Below, piece after piece: positions 18,271 through 27,541 of a stretch of 64,000 bases of DNA. How positions within the stretch are numbered: the stretch's first letter is position 1; each line of letters begins with the position of its first letter. The DNA is taken from contig CAIYLW010000036.1 in assembly GCA_903927185.1 (NCBI GenBank), positions 1 to 64,000 on the forward strand, in the 5' to 3' direction. Made by a program: the position numbers and the translations under genes. This DNA is from an uncultured Bacteroidota bacterium. Its GTDB lineage: Bacteria; Bacteroidota; Bacteroidia; Chitinophagales; Chitinophagaceae. Under the pieces are notes generated by a model. That model ran no database searches, was not told the DNA's origin, and saw nothing but the letters and a program-made list of their open reading frames with translations.

Positions 18271-18434
18271 TGTTAACCCCGGCCTTTAGGCTGGGGAAGA
18301 TAATTATGGTTTGGAATCGGGCTTTAGCCCTTAAGATGAGGGTCATTAAGGTGATAACGGATATATTTTGGATGAAACACAGCAGTAGGACTAAAGTCCG
18401 ATATCTACATAATTGCTAAAGCCTAGGGTTAACC
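18271..18434. mobile_element. MITE/REP-like inverted repeat element
   Basis: The two ends are inverted copies (TTAACCC...GGGTTAA), and homology continues inward: AATTATG and ATCGGxCTTTAGxCC occur in the same order in both arms. Inside are perfect small palindromes GGGCTTTAGCCC (18319-18330) and GGACTAAAGTCC (18388-18399). No transposase is encoded, so any movement would depend on an enzyme from elsewhere, for example a RAYT-type transposase (inference). Confidence 0.6.
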
Positions 18435-18457
18435 TTTTTACTTTTTACTTTTTAATT

Positions 18458-20749
18458 TTAATTCCCATACACACTCAAAAACTTGATGCGCATGATTTTT
18501 AGCTGTTCCCAACTATAATCATTATCGCTTAGTTCTTGGCGGGCAATATCCAATGAGGAAGTTTGGCAGCTCTTAAAATATTCGATGATATCTTCTTGGT
18601 CATATTCATCGAGCCATTCGTCAATAGCATAATCCAGGTTTAATCTTGTTCCACTGGCAGCGATGGTTTCCATTTCTTCTAACAATTCATCAAGCTTGAG
18701 ATTTTTGTTTTTAGCAATGGTTTCCAAAGGAATTTTTTTATCTACATTTTGAATAATATAAATTTTATTATTCCCTTTATTGGCCACACTGCGCATTACA
18801 AAATCGTCTGGCTTTTCAATGTCATTCTCTTCTACATATTTTGCAATCATCTCAACGAATGGCTTGCCATACTTGATAGATTTACCTTTACTAACACCCT
18901 GACATTTCTCCATTTCCTCTAATGTAGTAGGATATAAAGTAGCCATATCTTGCAAGCTATTTTCCAAGAAAATAACAAATGGTGGCAGGCTTTTTTTCTT
19001 CGCTTCTTTTTGGCGAAGATCTTTCAACATTTCAAATAATTTTTCATCCGCTGCTGCACCAGTTTGAGAAGCATTTTCACCTTCATCATCATCAGCATTG
19101 GCTTCTTCAAATAAATTATTCAACACAATTTTAAAAGAACTTGGCTTCTTCAAAAATTTCTCACCCTTTTCTGTGATCTTTAAAAGACCATATTCTTCAA
19201 TATCTTTTTGCAATAAATTTTCTAATAACATCTGACGCACCAAACTACTCCACAAATGATATTCCCTATCTGCACCCGTTCCAAAAACGGGCAATGAGTC
19301 ATGTCTAAACATGCTAATCTGTGGGGTTAATTTACCCATTACCACATTCACTGCATAATCTGTTACAAAGCGTTCATCCAGTGCTTTTACTGTTTGAAGC
19401 ATTTTTACCACATCATCTTTGGCTTCAATTTTTTCTTTCGGATTTAAACAGTTGTCGCAATTACCACAATTCTTATTTTCCCAGTCTTCCCCAAAATAAT
19501 GCAACAAAACTTTTCTTCTACATACAGCCGTTTCCGCATAGGCTACCGTTTCATCTATCAGCTGAGCACCCACTTCACGTTCGCTTAGTGGCTTATCGCG
19601 CAAAAAATGCTCCAGTTTTGAAACATCTTTATGAGAATAGTATAAAACACAAATTCCTTCCATGCCATCTCTGCCAGCACGACCTGTTTCTTGATAATAG
19701 TTTTCTATTGATTTTGGAATATTAAAATGGATCACAAAACGGATATCGGGTTTGTCGATACCCATCCCAAATGCAATAGTGGCTACTATTACCTGAACAT
19801 CTTCGTTTAAAAATTGATCCTGGCGATCTGCCCTTAATTTCTGATCCAGACCAGCATGATAAGCAACTGCTTTAATGCTATTTGCAACCAATAATTCTGC
19901 CAGTTCTTCTGTAGTTTTCCGATTGAGTGTATAAATAATACCACTCTTGCCTTTATGTCCGCTGATAAATTTTACGATGCTCTTTACAGTTTGATCTTTT
20001 TTGATTTTCGGCTGAATCTCGTAATAAAGATTTGCTCTATTAAATGACGAAATATAAATATTTGGATTTCGAAGGCCGAGATTTTTTACAATATCACTCT
20101 GCACTTTAGGTGTGGCTGTTGCAGTAAGGGCCACTACGGGAATATCCGGATTGATAATTTCCATCATTTCACGAAGCCTGCGATATTCCGGACGAAAATC
20201 ATGGCCCCACTCCGAAATACAGTGTGCCTCATCAACTGCGAAAAAGGAAATTTTTAGGTCGCTAAAAAAATCAAGATTTTCTTGTTTTGTGAGTGTTTCA
20301 GGTGCCACATATAAAAGCTTTGTCATGCCCGAAAGAAGATCATCCTTTACCGCTTTTATTTGGCCCTTGTTTAAAGATGAGTTTAAAAAATGCGCCACAT
20401 CATCTTTTTCGCTATAACCACGAACCAAATCCACTTGATTTTTCATGAGGGCGATAAGTGGCGATACTACAATTGCACAACCTTCCATTAACATGGCTGG
20501 AAGTTGATAGCATAAACTTTTCCCGCCACCTGTTGGCATTATTACAAATGTGTCTTGGCCGTTTAATAAACTATTAATCGATTTTTCTTGTGTGCCCTTA
20601 AATTCTCGGAATCCAAAATATTTCTCCAGACCCTCATGAATATCATATTGATGCACAGTGGTGATAGTAGCACTATTGTCTTTTCTTGGTGTTCTTTTTT
20701 TATTAATAGGAGCTTTTGTAGAAGCAGCTTTTTTAGGTGTAGTAGCCAT
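18458..20749 (-). CDS. recQ: ATP-dependent DNA helicase RecQ
   Basis: The 763-residue helicase has Walker A in MPTGGGKS, the DEAH box in [14 protein letters not shown], motif VI in [10 protein letters not shown], an RQC domain with zinc cysteines ([12 protein letters not shown]...CGNCDNC), and an HRDC domain near 590-660. Beyond the usual RecQ end there is a C-terminal helical extension (about 680-763), and a basic Lys/Arg-rich tail of about 30 residues precedes the helicase core. It unwinds DNA 3'-5' in recombination and replication repair. Length is greater than E. coli RecQ (about 610) but usual for Bacteroidota. Confidence 0.95.
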   Translation of the reverse strand: MATTPKKAASTKAPINKKRTPRKDNSATITTVHQYDIHEGLEKYFGFREFKGTQEKSINSLLNGQDTFVIMPTGGGKSLCYQLPAMLMEGCAIVVSPLIALMKNQVDLVRGYSEKDDVAHFLNSSLNKGQIKAVKDDLLSGMTKLLYVAPETLTKQENLDFFSDLKISFFAVDEAHCISEWGHDFRPEYRRLREMMEIINPDIPVVALTATATPKVQSDIVKNLGLRNPNIYISSFNRANLYYEIQPKIKKDQTVKSIVKFISGHKGKSGIIYTLNRKTTEELAELLVANSIKAVAYHAGLDQKLRADRQDQFLNEDVQVIVATIAFGMGIDKPDIRFVIHFNIPKSIENYYQETGRAGRDGMEGICVLYYSHKDVSKLEHFLRDKPLSEREVGAQLIDETVAYAETAVCRRKVLLHYFGEDWENKNCGNCDNCLNPKEKIEAKDDVVKMLQTVKALDERFVTDYAVNVVMGKLTPQISMFRHDSLPVFGTGADREYHLWSSLVRQMLLENLLQKDIEEYGLLKITEKGEKFLKKPSSFKIVLNNLFEEANADDDEGENASQTGAAADEKLFEMLKDLRQKEAKKKSLPPFVIFLENSLQDMATLYPTTLEEMEKCQGVSKGKSIKYGKPFVEMIAKYVEENDIEKPDDFVMRSVANKGNNKIYIIQNVDKKIPLETIAKNKNLKLDELLEEMETIAASGTRLNLDYAIDEWLDEYDQEDIIEYFKSCQTSSLDIARQELSDNDYSWEQLKIMRIKFLSVYGN

Positions 20750-20842
20750 GTATAAATATCTATTTTCATCCCTTTATATGCGGATGGTAACATTTTAATA
20801 AAAGTTAAATCTTTTTTCCCGAAACCCCTAGTTAAAAATATA

Positions 20843-20898
20843 AATCGCTGATAATTAGTGGGTCATACAGTTTAGGCAGGATAATCGCTGCTAATTAT
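20843..20898. repeat. Direct repeat pair between recQ and kdsD
   Basis: AATCGCTGATAATTAG (20843-20858) and AATCGCTGCTAATTAT (20883-20898) match at 14 of 16 bases and are exactly 40 bp apart, about four helical turns. They lie in the divergent control region of recQ and kdsD and could be regulator sites. The rest of this 236-base gap shows only the kdsD promoter. Confidence 0.4.
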
Positions 20899-20972
20899 GG
20901 AAAAAATCCCTAAAATTGGTCAACGAAGTTAATGAACTAAGTTTTGAATAGAAACTCTAAGCTGTTAAAGTT

Positions 20973-20980
20973 TACATTTG
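20973..20980 (+). promoter_or_regulatory. -7 promoter box of kdsD
   Basis: TACATTTG matches TAnnTTTG exactly and lies only 5 bases before the ATG at 20986, which would give a leaderless or nearly leaderless messenger. Confidence 0.5.
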
Positions 20981-20985
20981 CATCG

Positions 20986-21948
20986 ATGAATTCATCTATC
21001 CAACAAACGGCCCTGCACACCATTGATCTGGAAGCACAATCTGTTGCCGGCCTTGCCGCTTTTATCGATGCTGATTTTGAAAAAGCAATAAATGCTATTC
21101 ATACAGCGAAAGGAAGACTAGTTATTAGTGGCATTGGCAAAAGTGCCATTATTGCCCAAAAAATTGTTGCTACTCTAAATTCAACTGGCACGCCCTCCTT
21201 GTTTATGCATGCAGCTGATGCCATACATGGCGATCTAGGCATGGTGCAAGAGGAAGATGTTGTGTTGCTAATTAGTAAAAGTGGAGAAAGCCCCGAAATA
21301 AAAGTATTGGTTCCACTTATTCAGAATTTTGGAAATATATTGATAGGCATGGTAGGCAATATGGACAGTTTTCTTGCTCAACAAGCTTCAATTGTTTTAA
21401 ATACAACTGTAAGCAAAGAAGCCTGCCCAAATAATTTAGCACCTACTAGCAGTACCACAGTTCAAATGGTAATGGGTGATATCATAGCAGTTTGCTTAAT
21501 GAACTTAAATGGTTTTAGCGGAAAAGATTTTGCAAAATACCATCCTGGAGGAAATTTGGGAAAACGATTATATCTAAGGGTAGAAGATTTGAGCAAACAA
21601 AATGCAGTTCCAAAAGTGTTGGCATCTGCTAGCTTAAAAGAAGTAATTGTAGAAATTACTGAAAAACGATTAGGGCTTACTGCAGTGGTAAATGAAAAAA
21701 ATCAAATTGTTGGAATTATAACTGATGGAGATTTAAGAAGAATGCTAGAAAAAAGTGATCATATAGAACATATTAAAGCATTAGATATTTTAACAAAACA
21801 TCCCAAAACCATTGAACCTCAAACCCTTGCTGTAGAGGCACTAAATACATTAAGAGAAAATGATATTAGTGCACTATTAGTTGCTGAAAATAATATCTAT
21901 TTGGGTGTTTTGCATCTTCACGATCTTGTAAAAGAAGGAATTGTATAA
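20986..21948 (+). CDS. kdsD: Arabinose-5-phosphate isomerase (KpsF/GutQ/KdsD family)
   Basis: A 320-residue protein with an N-terminal sugar isomerase (SIS) domain (VISGIGKSAIIAQKI, HAADAIHGDLGMV, LLISKSGESPEI, LAPTSSTT) and two C-terminal CBS domains (LTAVVNEKNQIVGIITDGDLRR; ISALLVAENNIYLGVLHLHDL). It interconverts ribulose-5-phosphate and arabinose-5-phosphate, the first step to KDO for lipopolysaccharide. I choose the ATG at 20986; the TTG at 20944 lies upstream of the promoter box. The gene is followed by another sugar-nucleotide gene, manC, which fits an envelope theme. Confidence 0.93.
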   Translation: MNSSIQQTALHTIDLEAQSVAGLAAFIDADFEKAINAIHTAKGRLVISGIGKSAIIAQKIVATLNSTGTPSLFMHAADAIHGDLGMVQEEDVVLLISKSGESPEIKVLVPLIQNFGNILIGMVGNMDSFLAQQASIVLNTTVSKEACPNNLAPTSSTTVQMVMGDIIAVCLMNLNGFSGKDFAKYHPGGNLGKRLYLRVEDLSKQNAVPKVLASASLKEVIVEITEKRLGLTAVVNEKNQIVGIITDGDLRRMLEKSDHIEHIKALDILTKHPKTIEPQTLAVEALNTLRENDISALLVAENNIYLGVLHLHDLVKEGIV

Positions 21949-22038
21949 CAAAAACAATAACTGCTTGTAAAAAATCGTTTAGGAATGCGCACTTGTTTCA
22001 TTTAATATCTTGACAATTACTCAAACCCCTTTCTCAAT

Positions 22039-23121
22039 ATGAACAAACATCACTACGTAGCAATTATGGCTGGTGGAATTGGAAGTCGTTTCTGGCCAAA
22101 GAGCAGAACGAGCTATCCTAAACAATTCTTAGATATTTTAAATACTGGTAAGTCTTTGATTCGTTGGACTTATGAACGTTATGCAGCTTTCATTCCTAAT
22201 GAAAATATTTTTATAGTTACTTCAGATGAGTATGTATCGATTGTTCACGAACAATTACCTGAATTACCTATTGAAAATATATTAGCAGAGCCTAGCAGAA
22301 AAAATACAGCTCCTTGTGTGGCTTATATTTCTTATAAATTATTGCAGAAAGATCCTGAAGCTGCTTTAATTGTGGCTCCTAGCGATCATATGATTCTAGA
22401 TAATGAAGCCTTTAGAAATATTACTTACAAAGCTTTAGATTTTGTTACTCAAATTAAATCGCTAGTTACCCTGGGTATAAAACCCACACATCCAAATACT
22501 GGGTATGGTTATATACAACACGAAACTTTGGCTGCGGGTGATGGTATTTATAAAGTAAAAACATTTACTGAGAAACCAAACTTAGAACTTGCTAAGACCT
22601 TTTTATCCAGTGGTGATTTCTTATGGAATGCCGGCATATTTGTATGGCAAGTGAAGAATGTGATGGCGGCTTTTGAAAAGTACCAGCCAGAAATGTATGA
22701 GCTTTTCGATAATGAAAAAGCTAATTTCAATACAGCAAATGAGAAAGAAGCCATCAATCGAATTTATCCTCTTTGTACAAATGTGTCCATTGATTTTGCC
22801 ATCATGGAAAAAGCAGATAACGTATTTGTAATTCCATCTTCATTTGGATGGAGCGATTTAGGTACTTGGAATAGCGCTTATGATAATTTGGATAAAGACT
22901 ACTTAGGAAATGCAGTAACAAGCGAAAATGTAATTATAATCGATGCAACTAAGTGTATGATTTCTGCGCCACATGATAAGCTGGTTTTGATTCAAGGCCT
23001 TGACGACTGTATCATTATTGACACTAAAGATGTGTTGATGATTTGTAAAAAAGAAAAGGAACAAGCCATTAAAGAATACGTTGCAGAAGTTAAGCGTAAT
23101 AAAGGCGATAGATATTTATAA
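22039..23121 (+). CDS. manC: Mannose-1-phosphate guanylyltransferase
   Basis: The 360-residue product has the nucleotidyltransferase signature MAGGIGSRFWPKSR followed by PKQF, the SDHMI metal loop, FTEKP and a short left-handed helix-like C-terminus. It makes GDP-mannose from GTP and mannose-1-phosphate for surface polysaccharides. It lacks the phosphomannose-isomerase domain found in longer bifunctional enzymes, so it is the short, single-function type. A weak hairpin with a T run follows the stop. Confidence 0.94.
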   Translation: MNKHHYVAIMAGGIGSRFWPKSRTSYPKQFLDILNTGKSLIRWTYERYAAFIPNENIFIVTSDEYVSIVHEQLPELPIENILAEPSRKNTAPCVAYISYKLLQKDPEAALIVAPSDHMILDNEAFRNITYKALDFVTQIKSLVTLGIKPTHPNTGYGYIQHETLAAGDGIYKVKTFTEKPNLELAKTFLSSGDFLWNAGIFVWQVKNVMAAFEKYQPEMYELFDNEKANFNTANEKEAINRIYPLCTNVSIDFAIMEKADNVFVIPSSFGWSDLGTWNSAYDNLDKDYLGNAVTSENVIIIDATKCMISAPHDKLVLIQGLDDCIIIDTKDVLMICKKEKEQAIKEYVAEVKRNKGDRYL

Positions 23122-23139
23122 AATGTTTAGATTATTTGG

Positions 23140-23176
23140 AAAGCGGTTAGTAGTTAGTGCTGATCGCTTTTTTTTG
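23140..23176 (+). terminator. Probable terminator after manC
   Basis: A 6-bp stem AAAGCG / CGCTTT with a long loop precedes a run of T residues. The stem is short, so this is a moderate call. Confidence 0.5.
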
Positions 23177-23219
23177 TTTGTATCAGAATATTTTCGTTAG
23201 CAGTTTTTGGAATTATGTT

Positions 23220-23227
23220 TAAATTTG
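23220..23227 (+). promoter_or_regulatory. -7 promoter box before the KASIII-like gene
   Basis: TAAATTTG matches TAnnTTTG and falls just after the upstream ATG at 23215. If real, only the ATG at 23266 can be used. Confidence 0.4.
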
Positions 23228-23265
23228 AAAGAATCGGCACTTCTAAAGAAGCAAACCATATAAGC

Positions 23266-24345
23266 ATGCAAGTATCAAGAACAGTTATTACTGGAACCGG
23301 TAGTTATATTCCTGCACAAATCAAGACAAATCAAGATTTTACCTCTTCTGAATTTTATGGTGAGGACCACAATCCACTATTAACTCCAGCTGATGAAATA
23401 GTTGAGAAGTTTAAAGGAATTACTGGTATTGAAGAACGCAGGTATGCAGATCTTGATGTGAATTCCTCTGACATGGCTTTAATTGCTTCTCGAATAGCTA
23501 TTGAAGATGCAGGGATTGACCCTGAAACTATTGATCAAATTATTTTCGCTCATAATTTTGGAGACGTTGTAAAAGGTAGCATTCAAACAGATGTTTTACC
23601 TGCATTGGCTTCCAGAGTAAAGCACGGACTTGGCATTAGAAACCCATCTTGTGTTGCTTATGATATTTTATTTGGCTGCCCGGGATGGATTCAAGGGGTG
23701 ATCCAAGGTCATGCATTTATTACTGCAGGTATTGCCAAGAAGTGTTTGGTAATAGGCTCTGAAACTTTGAGTAGGGTTATTGATATTCATGATCGAGATA
23801 GTATGATTTTCAGTGATGGTGCTGGTGCTTCCATTATTGAAAGTATGGATGCATCTAAAACCGAAAGCGGTATTCTTGCTACCGCTGTTCAAAGTCATTG
23901 TGTAGATGAAGCTTTCTATTTAACAATGGGGAAATCATATTTACCAGATTCAAACCCAAATATTCGTTACATGAAAATGAAAGGTAGAAAGGTTTATGAA
24001 TACGCCATTAAGCATGTACCCCTGGCAATGAAAGATTGTTTGGATAAATCTGGTCTTCAGATCACTGATGTTAAGAAATTCTTTTTGCACCAGGCTAACG
24101 AAAAAATGGATGAAGGTTTTGTAAAAGCCTTGTATAGATTATACGGAATTAAAGAAGTACCCAATCATATTATGCCGATGAGCATCCACAAATTAGGAAA
24201 CAGTTCTGTGGCTACGATTCCTACATTATATGATTTAGTAAAAAGGAATCTTTTGCATGATCACAGCATTTCAAAAGGCGACGTGGTGATGTTCGCTTCG
24301 GTTGGCGCCGGCATGAATATTAATGCATTCTGCTATCGCGTATAA
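23266..24345 (+). CDS. 3-oxoacyl-ACP synthase III family protein (FabH-like)
   Basis: From the ATG at 23266 the product is 359 residues and begins MQVSRTVITGTGSYIP, the normal start of this family. The catalytic triad is complete: cysteine in FGCPGW, histidine in FLHQANE and asparagine in GNSSVATIP. It condenses an acyl-CoA starter with malonyl-ACP or makes a related thiolase-type bond. The chain is longer than housekeeping FabH (about 320), with an extra loop near residues 20-45, so it may serve a specialised lipid or ketone. An ATG at 23215 is in frame but precedes the TAAATTTG box. It converges on purF with only 5 bases between stops. Confidence 0.85.
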   Translation: MQVSRTVITGTGSYIPAQIKTNQDFTSSEFYGEDHNPLLTPADEIVEKFKGITGIEERRYADLDVNSSDMALIASRIAIEDAGIDPETIDQIIFAHNFGDVVKGSIQTDVLPALASRVKHGLGIRNPSCVAYDILFGCPGWIQGVIQGHAFITAGIAKKCLVIGSETLSRVIDIHDRDSMIFSDGAGASIIESMDASKTESGILATAVQSHCVDEAFYLTMGKSYLPDSNPNIRYMKMKGRKVYEYAIKHVPLAMKDCLDKSGLQITDVKKFFLHQANEKMDEGFVKALYRLYGIKEVPNHIMPMSIHKLGNSSVATIPTLYDLVKRNLLHDHSISKGDVVMFASVGAGMNINAFCYRV

Positions 24346-24350
24346 TTTTA

Positions 24351-26198
24351 TTAGTACCCTCTAACATCTTTCCCTTCCATATAATTAAGGAAGGCTTTAT
24401 TTACCACTTTATTTCCACCTGGTGTTGGATAATTTCCTGTAAAGTACCAATCTCCAGTATTCGTAGGGCAACTGTCGTGCAGGTCTTCTATGGTTTGATA
24501 AATTACATGCACATCAATATTTACATTTTTAGGTGTAATTAATGCGGCAATTTTATCTGAAATTTCATGCGTTGTAAATGGCTTATAAATAGAGCGAACA
24601 ACATTCTCAGTATGTAATTGATTATTGCGTTGTAACTCTTTGATTTTTTCTAATGCCTCTGTTAATATATACTCCATGTTCCTATCAGCCAATAAGGCAA
24701 CAGCAGCTTTAAACGCAATAAAGTCGCCTAGCTTACTCATGTCAATTCCATAACAATCCGGATATCTGATTTGCGGAGCAGAGGAAACTACAATAACTTT
24801 TTTAGGACCAAGGCGGGATAACATTCTAATAATACTCTCTTTTAAAGTAGTGCCTCGAACTATACTATCATCAATTACAACCAAAGTATCTTCCCCTTTT
24901 CTCACTGTACCATAAGTAATATCGTATACGTGTTGAACCATCTCATTACGATTTGCATCTTCAGTAATGAAAGTGCGAAGTTTCACATCTTTGATGGCAA
25001 TTTTTTCCTGGCGAATTTTCCTATTCACCATTTCCTCTAATTTCTCAGGAGTAAAATCATTGCCCCAGCTAAGTATTCGTTCAACCTTAATCTTATTTAA
25101 ATATTCTTCCATTCCTTTTACTAATCCGTAAAAAGCTACTTCAGCAGTATTAGGAATATAAGAAAATATGGTATTCTTTAAATCGTAGTTGATACTTTCT
25201 AAAACTGTCTTACTTAAATGGTGACCCAATGCAATCCTTTCACGATAAATTTTTTCATCGCTACCTCTACTAAAATAAATTCTTTCAAAACTACAAGCAC
25301 GTCTTTCTTTTGGCTCAAGAATTTGTTCTATTACATAATTTCCTTTGTCATCTACAATCAAGGCAGACCCGGGCATAAGTTCCATCACTTCATTTTCACC
25401 AACATTAAATGTTGTTCTAATTGCAGCTCTTTCACTTGCAGAAACAATTACCTCATCATCAATATAGTAATAAGCGGGTCGGATACCATGTGCATCTCTC
25501 ATCACAAAGCTATATCCATTACCTATTAAACTTCCAATGGTATAACCACCATCGAAAAGTGGTGTTGCTTTCTTTAAAACTTTTACAATATCAGCTGCAT
25601 TCGGATTCAATTCATCTTCCTTAGTAAGAAAATGGTGAACCACTTCTAGCATAGCAGCAAGATCACTTTGCTTTTGAAATTCACCCGGACTCATATTAAT
25701 CAAATCAAATAATTCGTCGGTATTCACCAGATTAAAATTTCCTGCCAGGGCCAAATTTTTCCCGGGCATTAAATCACGCTTAATAAATGGATGACAAAAC
25801 TCAACATTATTCTTTCCCTGTGTACCATATCTCAGATGTCCCAACAATAATTCACCCAGAAAAGGCAAATGCCCTTTCATTAAACCTGGATGTTGTTTAA
25901 TATCTGGTTGATACTTTTCAAGTTCGGCAACTTCCTGGCCAATTTTGAAAAATAAGTCTGCAATTGGCTGGGGAGCATTACTTCTAAGTCGATAAAGAAA
26001 AGGGTTGCCTGGTTCAGTATTCAGTTTAACTGAGGCAAACCCGGCTCCATCCTGTCCGCGATTGTGTTGTTTTTCCATTAACAGGTAGAGCTTACTAAGC
26101 CCATAAGTTACTGAACCATGCTGTTGCAGGTAATAGGAAAAGGGTTTTCTAAGGCGGATGTAGGCTAGCCCACATTCATGTTTGATATCGTCGCTCAT
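24351..26198 (-). CDS. purF: Amidophosphoribosyltransferase, long Bacteroidota form
   Basis: The 615-residue protein has a glutaminase domain starting at cysteine 9 (HECGLAYIRL), which would become the N-terminal nucleophile after removal of a short propeptide, and RGQDGAGF further on. The phosphoribosyltransferase PRPP loop is VVIDDSIVRGTTLKES. It transfers ammonia from glutamine to PRPP in the first step of purine synthesis. It is about 100 residues longer than classic PurF (about 500), with extra sequence between the two domains and at the C-terminus. It may therefore be a paralogue rather than the main enzyme. A TAACTTCG box lies upstream. Confidence 0.85.
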   Translation of the reverse strand: MSDDIKHECGLAYIRLRKPFSYYLQQHGSVTYGLSKLYLLMEKQHNRGQDGAGFASVKLNTEPGNPFLYRLRSNAPQPIADLFFKIGQEVAELEKYQPDIKQHPGLMKGHLPFLGELLLGHLRYGTQGKNNVEFCHPFIKRDLMPGKNLALAGNFNLVNTDELFDLINMSPGEFQKQSDLAAMLEVVHHFLTKEDELNPNAADIVKVLKKATPLFDGGYTIGSLIGNGYSFVMRDAHGIRPAYYYIDDEVIVSASERAAIRTTFNVGENEVMELMPGSALIVDDKGNYVIEQILEPKERRACSFERIYFSRGSDEKIYRERIALGHHLSKTVLESINYDLKNTIFSYIPNTAEVAFYGLVKGMEEYLNKIKVERILSWGNDFTPEKLEEMVNRKIRQEKIAIKDVKLRTFITEDANRNEMVQHVYDITYGTVRKGEDTLVVIDDSIVRGTTLKESIIRMLSRLGPKKVIVVSSAPQIRYPDCYGIDMSKLGDFIAFKAAVALLADRNMEYILTEALEKIKELQRNNQLHTENVVRSIYKPFTTHEISDKIAALITPKNVNIDVHVIYQTIEDLHDSCPTNTGDWYFTGNYPTPGGNKVVNKAFLNYMEGKDVRGY

Positions 26199-26216
26199 GA
26201 TGTTTATTAAAAGAAA

Positions 26217-26240
26217 GTGGCGAAGTTACAACTCCGCCAC
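26217..26240 (-). terminator. Hairpin between the FMN reductase and purF
   Basis: GTGGCG / CGCCAC with an inner AGTT/AACT pairing forms a hairpin. On the minus strand it follows the reductase stop and is followed by a T-rich stretch. Confidence 0.5.
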
Positions 26241-26252
26241 ATTTTATACTAG

Positions 26253-26816
26253 TTAATTATAAACAGTAATTGACTCTGGTTTTAGCGTTTCTGCTAACCA
26301 GAGGAACTCATTCAGAAACAGATCTACCATCTTTTGGAAGCTTTCATCCAATAAATGTCCTTCACTATTGAATTTTTTGTCCACAAAAGGAGTCACCAAC
26401 ATATAAGGTGAAGCAATTCCGAAAAGAGCAGGGACCAACAAAAGTAATTGCTGACTTGCGCGCATACCTCCCATTCCACCCACCGAGGCTGGTGCTACCC
26501 CAAACACTTTGTGATTCTGTTTAGGAAAATGATCTAGCAGATTCTGCATTGCTGGAGAATAGCTTCCATTATATTCTGGCGTAACCAAAATAAATGCATC
26601 AGCAGAAAACATCTGTTTTGCAAGCTCCTTAAATTCAATTGGGGTCTTTTCTACCGACATAAATACATCCTGTAAAAGTGGCAAATTCCATTCCCGAACA
26701 TCAATAATATTGATATTATGAGCAGTTTTTTCTACTAATTGATTTTTTAAGAAAACAGCCAACCGATGTGTTACACTTCCTTTTCTCGGGCTTCCAGATA
26801 TAATCGCAATATTCAT
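26253..26816 (-). CDS. NADPH-dependent FMN reductase family protein
   Basis: The 187-residue flavodoxin-like protein starts MNIAIISGSPRKGS (phosphate loop for FMN) and has the family hallmark PEYNGSYSPAMQNLLDH. It would reduce FMN, quinones or similar acceptors with NAD(P)H in the cytoplasm. I use the ATG at 26816 rather than the GTG two codons earlier. It is the last gene of the co-directional set marR, pirin, pirin, YceI, reductase. That grouping fits a redox or quinone stress response. Confidence 0.9.
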   Translation of the reverse strand: MNIAIISGSPRKGSVTHRLAVFLKNQLVEKTAHNINIIDVREWNLPLLQDVFMSVEKTPIEFKELAKQMFSADAFILVTPEYNGSYSPAMQNLLDHFPKQNHKVFGVAPASVGGMGGMRASQQLLLLVPALFGIASPYMLVTPFVDKKFNSEGHLLDESFQKMVDLFLNEFLWLAETLKPESITVYN

Positions 26817-26853
26817 AGTCACTAATTTGTAGATAATTTAATCATAACACCCA

Positions 26854-26888
26854 AATTGATTTTGGGTTCAATTGGCCCACAATCAATT
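26854..26888. repeat. Inverted repeat between YceI and reductase genes
   Basis: Arms of 13 bp (AATTGATTTTGGG and CCCACAATCAATT) match at 12 of 13 positions with a 9-base loop. No T run follows on the minus strand, so it could be an operator or an attenuating hairpin. Confidence 0.4.
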
Positions 26889-26936
26889 TAAATATTTCTG
26901 CAAATTACCTTAATAATTAATTGGTTTATACTAAGG

Positions 26937-27464
26937 CTAAGCTTGCTTAATCATTTGTACATTTAAATGAAGCTTTACTTCATCGCTTACAACAACACCG
27001 CCAGCTTCGGTAATAGCACTCCAAGATAATCCAAAATCAGAGCGATTGAATTTACCAGCAATTTCAAATCCAGATTTTACTTGTCCATAAGGATCAGTTG
27101 CAGTTCCACCAAATTCAACTGGGAATGAAACAGATTTGGTTACATCACGGATCGTAAGATCTCCAGTTAATGTATAATCAGAACCTCCTTTATTGCTTAA
27201 AGAAGTTGACTTAAAACTAATGGTTGGGTATTTCGCTGCCGAGAAGAAATCATCACCTTTTAAGTGACCATCTCTGTCTGCGCTGTTGGTAGAAATTGAA
27301 TCTACATTTGCTTCAAAGCTAATTTTTGCATCACTGAAATCAGCTACTTCAGATTCCATTGTAGCATCAAATTTTGCAAAGCTACCAGAAACGTTGGTAA
27401 TCATTAAGTGCTTCACTTTAAAAGTAATTTCACTGTGTGCTGCATCGATTTTGTAAGTTGACAT
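26937..27464 (-). CDS. YceI family protein (cytoplasmic form)
   Basis: A 175-residue lipocalin-like beta-barrel with the YceI pattern: YKIDAAHSEITFKVKHL, the DGHLKGDDFF loop, LTGDLTIRDVTKSV and GLSWSAITEAGG. It has no signal peptide, so it is cytoplasmic, unlike the second YceI in this window (40592-41146). The family binds isoprenoid-like lipids such as polyisoprenoids. It stands with pirins, a flavin reductase and a MarR regulator, a common combination in Bacteroidota. Confidence 0.92.
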   Translation of the reverse strand: MSTYKIDAAHSEITFKVKHLMITNVSGSFAKFDATMESEVADFSDAKISFEANVDSISTNSADRDGHLKGDDFFSAAKYPTISFKSTSLSNKGGSDYTLTGDLTIRDVTKSVSFPVEFGGTATDPYGQVKSGFEIAGKFNRSDFGLSWSAITEAGGVVVSDEVKLHLNVQMIKQA

Positions 27465-27541
27465 GTTTTTTGTTTTTAGGTTTAAATATTATAATTTATT
27501 GTTTTTAATTTTTTCACTTTCCAATTTCATCGTTACAATTT

